Shown in pieces: positions 7,656 to 13,986 of a stretch of DNA of 14,020 nucleotides; position 1 is the first letter of the stretch; each line of letters starts with the position of its first letter. Below the pieces are notes generated by a model. The model searched no databases, had not been told where the DNA came from, and saw only the letters and a list, made by a program, of their open reading frames with translations. Source of the stretch: CAZXYF01 sp964644705 (lineage in GTDB: Bacteria > Planctomycetota > Brocadiia > SM23-32); assembly GCA_964644705.1 (NCBI GenBank), contig CAZXYF010000073.1, positions 1-14,020 of the forward strand, written 5' to 3'. Made by a program: the position numbers and the translations under genes.

Positions 7656-8624
7656 ATGAGAACCCGCATCATCGAATACACCGTTGCCTTTTGCATCATC
7701 CTGTGCCTGAATTTTGCCCTGCCGCGTCTGTTACCGGGAGATCCCCTCAGCGCGATGTACGGGGAGGAGGCGATGTTGCAGATGGGACCGAAAATGGAGG
7801 CCGAACTCATCGACCGATTCGGGCTTGATGAGCCGGTCTGGAAACAGTTTGGCACCTATGTCGGGCGACTGGCGAGGGGGGATCTCGGATACTCCTACCA
7901 TCGCAAAGCTCCGGTTGGAGAGGTTATCCTGGCCTATCTTCCGTGGACGTTTCTACTTGTGGGAACGTCCTTTCTGGTGGCCACCGCAGGCGGGATCATG
8001 CTGGGCGTGGAGTCGGGATGGCGGCGGGGCAGTCGGATGGATCGGGGACTTCTGGTATCCCTGATCTCCCTGTCGGGATTCCCGAGTTTTTTCGTTGGGG
8101 CCGTGCTGCTTCTCCTTTTTGGCGTGTGTCTCGGCTGGCTTCCCCTGCAGGGTGCTCAAACGCCGTATGCCAACCTGTCGGGAGCGGGACTCGTGTGGGA
8201 CGTATTGCGGCATCTGGTCTTACCTGCAGTCTCGCTGATTTTCGTCTATCTGCCGGGCCTGTACCTGCTCACCCGTAACTCCGTGATCGGGGCGATGGGC
8301 GCACCGCATGTTCTCACGGCCAGGGCGAAGGGGTTGAGCGACCGCCGTATTCGTTATCATCACGTGGCGCGCAACGCACTTCTGCCGGTGGTGACGGCCA
8401 GCGGTATCATGATGGCCACGCGGGTGGTGACGGGGGCGCTGTTCGTGGAGGTTGTTTTTTCCTATCCCGGCATGGGGAGCCTGATCCGCCAGGCGTTGGT
8501 GAATCGAGATTATCCGGTGCTGCAGGGCGCACTCCTGATGACGACCGTCCTTGTTCTGGGCATTAATCTCGGCCTGGACTTGCTCTACAGAAAATTTGAT
8601 CCGCGGGTGAGCCATGCACATTAA
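7656..8624 (+). CDS. ABC transporter permease, DppB/NikB type
   Basis: A 322-residue inner-membrane permease of the binding-protein-dependent transport family. It begins with a membrane helix (about 10-28) followed by the DppB-type RLLPGDPLSAMYG. Several further helices follow. The cytoplasmic EAA loop is clear (LTARAKGLSDRRIRYHHVARNALLP) and couples to the ATPase. The C-terminus LLYRKFDPRVSHAH is typical. I chose the ATG at 7656 because it leaves the usual short tail before helix 1; the frame is open further upstream into the binding-protein gene, but those starts are unlikely. A GGAGG sits rather far upstream (about 16 nt), so translation may be coupled to the preceding stop. The last 11 bp overlap the next permease gene. 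Confidence 0.93.
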   Translation: MRTRIIEYTVAFCIILCLNFALPRLLPGDPLSAMYGEEAMLQMGPKMEAELIDRFGLDEPVWKQFGTYVGRLARGDLGYSYHRKAPVGEVILAYLPWTFLLVGTSFLVATAGGIMLGVESGWRRGSRMDRGLLVSLISLSGFPSFFVGAVLLLLFGVCLGWLPLQGAQTPYANLSGAGLVWDVLRHLVLPAVSLIFVYLPGLYLLTRNSVIGAMGAPHVLTARAKGLSDRRIRYHHVARNALLPVVTASGIMMATRVVTGALFVEVVFSYPGMGSLIRQALVNRDYPVLQGALLMTTVLVLGINLGLDLLYRKFDPRVSHAH

Positions 8625-9447
8625 ACCGGTTCAAAAACTCATCCACAGCGGGATCGGCAGGGCGGGGATCGGGCTTCTGTTGCTCATGATCCTGCTCGCG
8701 GTGGTTGGGCCGCTGCTTTCGCCGGATCCTGCCCGCGAGTCCGTGGAGGTTCTCGAGTCACCTTCGGCCCGGCATCTGCTGGGTACCGATGACGTGGGAC
8801 ACGACGTTGGGGCGCGGCTGGCATCAGGTGCCCGAACCTCACTGCTGGTGGCGATTGGGGCCGGTGGGCTGTCCACACTGCTGAGTGCCGCGGTCGGCAT
8901 ATCGGCCGGGCTGGCCGGAGGGTTCTATGAGCGGATAAGTATGCGACTGGTGGACGCGATGCTGGTGATGCCGACAATCGTGGTGATGATCCTGCTGTCC
9001 GCTTTCATCCAGCCGGGTATCACCGGTCTGATCCTCCTGATCGGCCTCATGCAATGGGCGGGAGGAGCCCGGGTGCTCCGGGCGCAGACCCTTTCGCTGA
9101 AGGAGAGGCAGCACGTTCACGCATCCCGGGCATTTGGGGCGGGAGCTATCCACGTGACGGCTCGTCATATCGTGCCGGATCTGGCCCCTCTGCTGGTCGT
9201 ATCCTTCATCCACCGCGCCCGCCGGGCGGTCTTTATGGAGGCCGGGCTCGCCTTTATCGGGATCGCCGCGCCCACGATGATCAGCTGGGGAACGATGATC
9301 CGCAACGCTCTGAGCTTTTACTACACGTCGGCGTGGGCATGGTGGTTGCTTCCGCCCGGTATATGTCTCTCGCTTTTGATCCTGTCGTTTCTGTTTATCG
9401 GACATTCGCTCGAGAAGGTTATGGAGCCACGCCTGAAAAATGCTTAA
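8614..9447 (+). CDS. ABC transporter permease, DppC/NikC type
   Basis: A 277-residue partner permease. After a first helix (about 18-36) comes the DppC-type periplasmic segment HLLGTDDVGHDVGARLASGARTS, then helices with the EAA loop ASRAFGAGAIHVTARHIVPD and a final helix ending FIGHSLEKVMEPRLKNA. With the preceding gene it would form the heterodimeric channel used in peptide/nickel-type importers. The ATG at 8614 lies inside the end of the upstream permease gene and its own stop overlaps the ATPase start, so the three are almost certainly co-translated in a fixed ratio. The substrate class cannot be told from permease sequence. Confidence 0.93.
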   Translation: MHIKPVQKLIHSGIGRAGIGLLLLMILLAVVGPLLSPDPARESVEVLESPSARHLLGTDDVGHDVGARLASGARTSLLVAIGAGGLSTLLSAAVGISAGLAGGFYERISMRLVDAMLVMPTIVVMILLSAFIQPGITGLILLIGLMQWAGGARVLRAQTLSLKERQHVHASRAFGAGAIHVTARHIVPDLAPLLVVSFIHRARRAVFMEAGLAFIGIAAPTMISWGTMIRNALSFYYTSAWAWWLLPPGICLSLLILSFLFIGHSLEKVMEPRLKNA

Positions 9448-11113
9448 AATCCACGATCTGACGGTCGGTTACGGGGATATGGACATCCTTCGGAATATCA
9501 ATCTGGAGGTCCCCGCGGGGGAAACTCTGGCGGTGGTGGGGGAGTCCGGCACGGGGAAAACCACGCTCGGTCTCAGCCTGATGGGACTGGTTGAGGAACG
9601 CTCCGGGGCGGCACAGGTGGAAGGGAAGATATGTATTGATGAGGTGGACGTCACCGGGATGGATGCGGGGGAGTTGCAGGAAATGCGGTGGACGCAAGTC
9701 TCAATGGTGTTTCAGAATACGGACGATGCACTCAACCCGGTGCACACGGTCCTGCAGCAGGTGGTTGAACCGCTTGAGGCACACGGGATCTGCGAGGGGG
9801 AAGACGCGGACGATCGCGGGCGCGATATGTTGCAACAGGCGGGACTGGGAGAGGACCGATTCGGGGCATATCCGCACGAACTGAGTGTCGGGGAAAAACA
9901 GCGCGTGCTCATCGCCATGGCTCTGGTGTGCGATCCTGAAGTGGTGGTTCTGGACGAACCGACATCGTCCCTGGATGCCGTATCGAAACAGGAAATAATC
10001 GACATGTTGCGCCGTATCGGGCAGGATAAGGTGTGTTTGGTGATAACTCACGATCTCAGCGGTGCGGCAGCACTGGCCGATCGGGTGGCGGTGCTCTGCG
10101 GCGGCCGAATTGTCGAAGTGGCCTCCGATATGGACCTGTTTTCCCGACCGCGGCATCCCTACACGCGCGGGCTGATACGATGTTATCCGGATATGAGCCG
10201 GAGCAAAGATCTGCAGGGAATTCGGGGACGGGCGGCGTTTGTGGAGCGGGGCTGTCCGTTTCACCGACGATGCACGCAGGCCATCGATGTCTGTCACAGT
10301 GAGAGACCGCCGTTACGGTCAGTTGAGGATCGTCTTCTGGCGTGCCACCGCGGGGGGATTGTGCCCCTGCTGGAAGTCAGGGATGTGGCAAAGAGTTTCG
10401 GGGATCGGCAGGTTCTGGATGGTTTGGACGCAACCGTGTATGAGGGGGAGACTCTGGCGCTGGTGGGGGAGAGCGGTGCCGGGAAAACCACCCTCGCACG
10501 CTGCCTGATGGGCCTGACCCAGATTGACGGGGGCCAGTTTTTCCTGGAGGAAGAACCGGTGGGGAATCGGACTCCGGATTTCTGCCGACGAGTCCAGATG
10601 ATCTTCCAGAACCCTCGAGAAGCTCTGTCGCACAGGATGACGGTGGGGGAAGCCGTGCGTGAACCGCTCAACGTGCAGCACATTGGTACGCGTGCTGATC
10701 GGGGTGCGCGCGTCAAAACCGCCCTTCGGGACGCCGAGCTTCCAACAGAGGACGGGTTCCTGAACCGATATCCCCACCATCTCAGCGGCGGCGAAATCCA
10801 GCGGGTCGTGATTGCCCGGGCTCTGGTGCTGGAACCGGAGGTGCTGATTGCTGATGAACCAACCTCCTCGCTCGACGTCAGTGTGCAGGCCAAAATCATC
10901 AAATTGCTCAACACCATCCAGGAATCGCGAGGACTCAGCATGCTTCTGATAACCCACGACATAGCACTGGCACGCAAGGCCAGCGATCGCATCGCGGTGC
11001 TGCGGGAAGGTCGTGTCGTGGAGAATGGGCCAACGGGACGGGTCTTATCCAATCCCTCCCACGAATACACCCGGATGCTCGCGGAATCCGCACACCGTTT
11101 GACGGGTGGGTGA
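9440..11113 (+). CDS. Fused double ABC ATPase (DppD-DppF / NikD-NikE type)
   Basis: One 557-residue polypeptide carries both nucleotide-binding domains of a peptide/nickel importer, normally two genes. Domain 1: Walker A GESGTGKTT (34-42), Q-loop VFQNTDDALNP, signature LSVGEKQRV, Walker B VVVLDEPTSSLD, switch His in ITHD. Domain 2 begins near residue 307: Walker A GESGAGKTT (343-351), Q-loop MIFQNP, signature LSGGEIQRV, Walker B VLIADEPTSSLD, LLITHD. The first signature has Val where Gly is usual (LSGGQ). Between the domains lies the oligopeptide-transporter C-terminal segment with CPFHRRC, then a third Cys seven residues on and a fourth further on. That Cys pattern has been linked to an iron-sulfur cluster in some DppD-type ATPases. 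Both domains look catalytically complete. Such fusions are common in this family. It ends the operon; I see no strong terminator after it. Confidence 0.94.
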   Translation: MLKIHDLTVGYGDMDILRNINLEVPAGETLAVVGESGTGKTTLGLSLMGLVEERSGAAQVEGKICIDEVDVTGMDAGELQEMRWTQVSMVFQNTDDALNPVHTVLQQVVEPLEAHGICEGEDADDRGRDMLQQAGLGEDRFGAYPHELSVGEKQRVLIAMALVCDPEVVVLDEPTSSLDAVSKQEIIDMLRRIGQDKVCLVITHDLSGAAALADRVAVLCGGRIVEVASDMDLFSRPRHPYTRGLIRCYPDMSRSKDLQGIRGRAAFVERGCPFHRRCTQAIDVCHSERPPLRSVEDRLLACHRGGIVPLLEVRDVAKSFGDRQVLDGLDATVYEGETLALVGESGAGKTTLARCLMGLTQIDGGQFFLEEEPVGNRTPDFCRRVQMIFQNPREALSHRMTVGEAVREPLNVQHIGTRADRGARVKTALRDAELPTEDGFLNRYPHHLSGGEIQRVVIARALVLEPEVLIADEPTSSLDVSVQAKIIKLLNTIQESRGLSMLLITHDIALARKASDRIAVLREGRVVENGPTGRVLSNPSHEYTRMLAESAHRLTGG

Positions 11114-11167
11114 ATCAGCTACCGCGAGGGCAGCTCCTGTAAATGATGGCGGATGCCGGTGGTGGTC

Positions 11168-11263
11168 TCATTCGGATGTTTCATCCTGTATGAGTTGTGA
11201 GATGGCATTTCGCAGTTTTGAGAAGGTTACTGGTTTGGACAGCACGATGTCGACGGCGGGAGG
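11168..11263 (-). pseudogene. Remnant of a response-regulator receiver domain (C-terminal end only)
   Basis: Read on the minus strand, 11263 to 11168 encodes about 31 residues after an in-frame stop (complement of 11264-11266) and ends with a TGA. It contains VLSKPVTFSKLRNAI followed by SQLIQDETSE. This matches the end of a CheY-like receiver domain, where the conserved Lys-Pro closes the active site and the last helix follows. The rest of the domain, including the phosphoacceptor Asp, is missing. The break lies about 20 bp from the repeat at 11286. It looks like the tail of a response regulator or hybrid histidine kinase gene cut by rearrangement. It is unlikely to be expressed. Confidence 0.6.
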
Positions 11264-11285
11264 TCAGCGACGGATTGACACCACG

Positions 11286-11311
11286 AACATCCAACGTTGA
11301 ACGTCCAACTT
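11286..11311 (+). repeat. 26-bp direct repeat, left copy
   Basis: The 26 bases match 13297-13322 with one mismatch (G against A at the eleventh base) in the same orientation, about 2 kb apart across the Fic gene. The unit contains related sub-motifs (CCAAC, TTGAAC, CCAAC). I recall similar phrases dispersed in intergenic DNA of some bacteria but cannot check. Confidence 0.8.
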
Positions 11312-11350
11312 TCAACTGTGAAGTGACGGCCAACGGCAAACAGGAACGGC

Positions 11351-11430
11351 GCCGCAGGCAAGATGCGCTGCTATACTATGAACAGCAACGGCCGCACGCA
11401 AGATGCGTGCGATACTATTGAACAGCAACG
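11351..11430 (+). repeat. Two tandem 40-bp imperfect repeats
   Basis: 11351-11390 and 11391-11430 are near-copies. Both begin GCCGCA, carry GCAAGATGCG and a TACTAT core, and end GAACAGCAACG; a one-base shift and a few substitutions separate them. A weak echo (ACGAACAACAGCAC) occurs at 11767-11780. Tandem duplication by slippage is the simplest origin. Confidence 0.7.
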
Positions 11431-11465
11431 GCTGTGGTAAATGGGCCGGTGCTTTTGCCGTCACT

Positions 11466-11492
11466 AATCCGTGCAATCTGTGTAATCAGTGG
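11466..11492 (-). repeat. Nine-base repeat array 1 (CACNGATTR type)
   Basis: On the minus strand the units are CACTGATTA, CACAGATTG and CACGGATTA in direct succession. They belong to a shared CAC-N-R-A-NNN pattern also seen at 11561-11580 and 11702-11731. One unit contains TGA in the frame of the repeat, so the array is not maintained as protein. Confidence 0.6.
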
Positions 11493-11528
11493 ACCCAAAG
11501 CCGTTGCGGTTATTCTTTTGTCGTTACG

Positions 11529-11580
11529 CCGTTAACAATAAAATATGCCGTTCTCCTTCCGTTCTCCGTGCTCTCTGTGG
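11529..11580 (-). repeat. Longer repeat unit carrying nine-base array 2
   Basis: This unit begins on plus with CCGTTAACAATAAAATATGCC and ends in an array which on minus reads CACAGAGAG, CACGGAGAA and then a decayed unit. It aligns with 11667-11737: both have a GTTAA/AATAA start, a TGCCGTT step, then CTTC/CTCC runs and the CAC array. The pair looks like two diverged copies of one 50-70 bp element. Confidence 0.55.
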
Positions 11581-11666
11581 CCTCCCTCCTTCGCCCAAAA
11601 CTTCATGGGCTACGGTGCGCAGGCTGTGGTAAAAAAAACAAGCCGTTATGCCGTTGCCGTTCAGCT

Positions 11667-11737
11667 GTTAATAACAAAACGTGCCGTTGCTTTTCTTCGC
11701 CGTTCTTCGTGCTCTTCGTGTCCTTCGTGGTAAATAA
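11667..11737 (-). repeat. Longer repeat unit carrying nine-base array 3
   Basis: On minus the array reads CACGAAGGA, CACGAAGAG, CACGAAGAA, followed by CGGCGAAGAA. It sits at the right part of a unit similar to 11529-11580. This is the cleanest of the three arrays. Phrases like it are familiar to me from intergenic regions of other bacterial genomes, unverified here. Confidence 0.6.
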
Positions 11738-11839
11738 GTCGTTGCCGTTAGTCGTCCCGTTTTTTTACGAACAACAGCACTCAGCCGGAAGGCGGATCTT
11801 CGAAGGACTGCGACTACGGCTGGGGTTTTTTGACGGCGG

Positions 11840-11871
11840 AAGATCGAAGTGAGGTCGAGGGACGATCTTTT
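11840..11871 (+). terminator. Weak hairpin with short T-tract
   Basis: AAGATCG at 11840-11846 pairs with CGATCTT at 11863-11869, with a 16-nt loop, and TT continues to 11871. It could terminate rightward transcription, though the T-run is short and the loop large. The loop contains most of the 15-bp direct repeat described at 11846-11860. Confidence 0.3.
11846..11860 (+). repeat. 15-bp direct repeat, left copy (flanks the Fic gene)
   Basis: GAAGTGAGGTCGAGG is repeated exactly at 13331-13345 in the same orientation. The two copies bracket the Fic gene and its promoter, about 1.49 kb apart. On the right the 15-mer follows the 26-bp repeat almost directly; on the left the two are separated by the repeat island. 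Confidence 0.75.
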
Positions 11872-11922
11872 CTGAGCGTCAGACAGGTGGGGTAAAACGG
11901 AAGTGCATCAGTTCTGGAACTG

Positions 11923-13179
11923 CTATGTGTCACTTTCCGTGCCGTTTAAACGCCGCAGGGCATTGGGGAAACTCGCCGTGGTGTTGCCTGACGATGCGTC
12001 ACTCCAGTCATCGTCCGTTTGCTCGCGCGGGTCATCCGATAATGCATTCAGGTAATCACGATAGGCATATGCCCGGCCCCGCTGCCGGCCCGTGATTTCT
12101 TTCAGCATTCCCGCCTCGCACAGACACTCAACGGCTTTGCCCGATGTCGGTTTGCTGGTTTCGGTCAGTTCCATTGCCTGTGATACTGTTAGGACCGGGT
12201 GATTCGGTAGTTGCTCAAACAGATTCATCGTCGTCATGGTAGAATCGGATCGGTTGAGAAGGCGTCGGCGATCACGATCAATTGTGCGGAATAGGCGCCG
12301 CGCGGTGCCGACACCATCCCGTGCGGCCTCCCGAACACAATCCAGAAAAAATCGAGTCCATCCCTCCCAGTCTCCGTCCGTACGCACTGCGTTAAGACGG
12401 TGGTAGTATTCCTCCTGATGCCGCCTGAATGCGACGCTGAGGTACAACAGCGAGGCCGACAACAGATCCCAATGTTCAATGAGCAGGTTGATCAGGAGGC
12501 GTCCAACTCGCCCGTTGCCATCGAGAAAAGGGTGAATGGTCTCGAATTGGGCGTGGGCCAGCCCGGCCCGCACAAGGGGCGGAAGGGGATCATCACTATG
12601 AATCCACCGTTCAAGATGCCCCAGTGCCTCTGGAACGACATCGGGTGGGGGAGGCACGAAAAACGCATTACCAGGACGTGTTCCGCCGATCCAGTTCTGG
12701 GAGGATCTCACCTCTCCCGGTTGTTTTTCACTCCCTCTGGTGCCCGCCATCAGATGAGCGTGCGTTGCGCACAGAAGACGCGTTGAAATTGGCAATCCCT
12801 CGGGATCGGAAATCTCAGAGCGCGCATAATCGAGGGCGTCCACGTAATTGCATACTTCTTCCACGTCCACGGAGTTGTCCGCTCGGCGCGTGGCTTCATA
12901 CGCCACAACATCCTCAATGGTGGCCTGTGTCCCTTCGATACGAGATGAAAGGACGGCTTCTTTTCGGGCAAATCCATATAGAAACCATTGATCATTTGGC
13001 ACCATCGTGCCCGCCACTTCCAGTTGCCGGAGGGCGGCCACAGCAGCCGTATGCATTTCTGCAAGATCTTCGTCAATATCAAGCGGGGGATCGGACGGTG
13101 GTAATGGGTCCGGGATGAATGCCCGAACCGTCTCGCCGCCGGCCGTCGTCTCGCGATATGTGCCCATTGTGTGGTTCAT
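11923..13179 (-). CDS. Fic-family protein adenylyltransferase with winged-helix C-terminus
   Basis: A 418-residue Fic protein, expected to transfer AMP from ATP to a hydroxyl side chain of a target protein. Near the N-terminus is the inhibitory-helix motif SSRIEG (78-83), matching [S/T]xxxE[G/N], whose Glu blocks productive ATP binding. This makes it a self-inhibited class II Fic protein. The catalytic loop HPFLDGNGRVGR is complete at 216-227, with His216 and both Arg residues. The C-terminal third (about 325-390, LTVSQAMELTETSKPTSGKAVECL) looks like a winged helix-turn-helix, common in this architecture. Length fits the family. AAGGGGAG lies 7 nt before the ATG, which fixes the start. No antitoxin gene is adjacent, as expected when inhibition is internal. 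Target unknown; housekeeping, toxin-like and phage-defence roles have all been proposed for such proteins. Confidence 0.93.
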   Translation of the reverse strand: MNHTMGTYRETTAGGETVRAFIPDPLPPSDPPLDIDEDLAEMHTAAVAALRQLEVAGTMVPNDQWFLYGFARKEAVLSSRIEGTQATIEDVVAYEATRRADNSVDVEEVCNYVDALDYARSEISDPEGLPISTRLLCATHAHLMAGTRGSEKQPGEVRSSQNWIGGTRPGNAFFVPPPPDVVPEALGHLERWIHSDDPLPPLVRAGLAHAQFETIHPFLDGNGRVGRLLINLLIEHWDLLSASLLYLSVAFRRHQEEYYHRLNAVRTDGDWEGWTRFFLDCVREAARDGVGTARRLFRTIDRDRRRLLNRSDSTMTTMNLFEQLPNHPVLTVSQAMELTETSKPTSGKAVECLCEAGMLKEITGRQRGRAYAYRDYLNALSDDPREQTDDDWSDASSGNTTASFPNALRRLNGTESDT

Positions 13180-13186
13180 ACGTTAA

Positions 13187-13194
13187 CTCCCCTT
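13187..13194 (-). promoter_or_regulatory. Ribosome binding site of the Fic gene
   Basis: On the minus strand AAGGGGAG ends 7 nt before the ATG whose first base is 13179. It makes this start much more likely than the later in-frame ATG four codons in. Confidence 0.65.
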
Positions 13195-13219
13195 TATTAG
13201 TGGCGGCTGTAGTAAAGCA

Positions 13220-13247
13220 ATCTTACCTAACATTGCGTTTAAGTCAA
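13220..13247 (-). promoter_or_regulatory. Sigma70-type promoter candidate for the Fic gene
   Basis: On the minus strand TTGACT (complement of 13242-13247), a 16-bp spacer and TAAGAT (complement of 13220-13225) precede the gene. Matches are 5/6 and 4/6 to consensus. It would leave a leader of about 35 nt, so the Fic gene appears to be an independent single-gene unit. Confidence 0.55.
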
Positions 13248-13296
13248 GTATGTTTTACGACGCATGTCGCCTTTCAGGTTTTTGTTGCCTATGGGA

Positions 13297-13345
13297 AACA
13301 TCCAACATTGAACGTCCAACTTCAAACACCGAAGTGAGGTCGAGG
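13297..13345 (+). repeat. Composite direct repeat, right copy (26-bp plus 15-bp parts)
   Basis: 13297-13322 matches 11286-11311 (25 of 26 bases) and 13331-13345 matches 11846-11860 exactly, both in direct orientation. Here the parts are contiguous, separated by 8 bp. To the left of the Fic gene they are about 535 bp apart with the repeat island between. Confidence 0.75.
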
Positions 13346-13563
13346 AGGCAGAGACGGGACACCATGAGAAACGACTGCGCCGTCAATTATTGAGCATTGC
13401 CCATCAACAAGTGAGTCCCCCCAGAATGCCGGCTCACTGGCAAACGTCTGAAACGGCGGTATTCAAGGAGGAAACGGGTTGTGCTGGGGCTGGCATGCGG
13501 ATTGCTTTAACATCCACTGCGTGAGGATCAGTCAGCCTTTTCTGAGATTGGAGGAAGAGAGCG

Positions 13564-13944
13564 ATGGCGATCAGTGGCGAAAAGTTCCTGGAAGTGACCA
13601 AAGCCCGTGTCTTTCGCATAACCTGTCATGCACTCAAACGAATCCGTGAGCGCGCAGGACGAACAATCGGACGCGAGGAAGCGGCTGAAGCGTTCCTGAA
13701 GGCGCGGCAGGTGCGCCCCGAGGATATGTATAAGCTGGGTTACCGTCCTGCCTACGGCCGACGCAAACGACGGGGCGAGAATTCCTGGTATTTCCGGCTC
13801 AAACTGGCCGGCCGGGAGCTGATCGCCGTGCTGACCGACGAGGGCGAAGGAGAGGAGTTCTGCTGGGTCACCACCTACGGCCGTAACGCTCAGACGAATC
13901 AGTTGCAACAGGTCGAATATGATAATCTGGCACTCGCGGGATGA
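13564..13944 (+). CDS. Small protein of unrecognised function with HALKRIRER motif
   Basis: A 126-residue basic protein. GGAGGA 8 nt upstream supports the ATG. The N-terminal third has ITCHALKRIRERAG, then GREEAAEAFLKA. The second half is strand-rich (SWYFRLKLAGRELIAVLTDE, then EEFCWVTTYGR). The order His-Ala-x-x-Arg-Ile-x-Glu-Arg followed by a short helix and beta-strands recalls DUF4258 and BrnT/RelE-like small proteins, some of which are toxins. I am not sure of membership, and the protein is longer than most of these. No antitoxin-like partner is visible before the window ends 76 bp later. No signal peptide or membrane segment. Confidence 0.7.
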   Translation: MAISGEKFLEVTKARVFRITCHALKRIRERAGRTIGREEAAEAFLKARQVRPEDMYKLGYRPAYGRRKRRGENSWYFRLKLAGRELIAVLTDEGEGEEFCWVTTYGRNAQTNQLQQVEYDNLALAG

Positions 13945-13950
13945 GGCGGG

Positions 13951-13986
13951 CCGCGCTTGCCGCGGGGATCCTTAGGTTTCAACCTA
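13951..13986 (+). other. Two short hairpins downstream of the small gene
   Basis: CCGCG (13951-13955) pairs with CGCGG (13961-13965) over a five-base loop, and TAGGT (13973-13977) with ACCTA (13982-13986) over TTCA. No T-tract follows either stem, so a terminator is not well supported; they may be transcript-end structures or chance. Confidence 0.3.

Larger units (their letters stand above)
11286..11871. repeat. Repeat-rich noncoding island
   Basis: Between the receiver remnant and the Fic gene I find no credible gene. A 149-codon frame (11403-11852) runs through it but consists of translated repeats. The island holds a 26-bp direct repeat, a 40-bp tandem duplication, three arrays of a nine-base unit, many GCCGTT motifs and a partial copy of the element found at 13297-13345. 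These are listed separately. Base composition differs from the neighbouring coding regions. Confidence 0.7.

Noticed and set aside
6902..7855. 317-codon open frame on the minus strand
   Set aside because: Antisense to the binding-protein and first permease genes, which are clearly coding. High GC in the third codon position explains the long shadow.
11106..11300. 64-codon open frame on the plus strand after the ATPase
   Set aside because: The opposite strand carries the receiver-domain similarity; the plus peptide has no recognisable feature and runs into a repeat.
11351..11740. CRISPR array
   Set aside because: Repeat units are tandem or irregular, of differing length and sequence, with no uniform spacers and no cas genes nearby.
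11403..11852. 149-codon open frame on the plus strand
   Set aside because: It runs through the repeat arrays and duplications, has no ribosome site and its peptide is just translated repeats.
11856..13345. Insertion sequence or composite transposon
   Set aside because: The flanking repeats are direct rather than inverted, no transposase or integrase frame is present and no target duplication at element ends can be defined. I keep the direct-repeat observation but do not call an IS.
13480..13620. Short overlapping frame after AAGGAGGAAAC at about 13468
   Set aside because: A good-looking Shine-Dalgarno sequence occurs here, but the only starts after it are non-ATG and give a short frame ending inside the small gene, without recognisable features.
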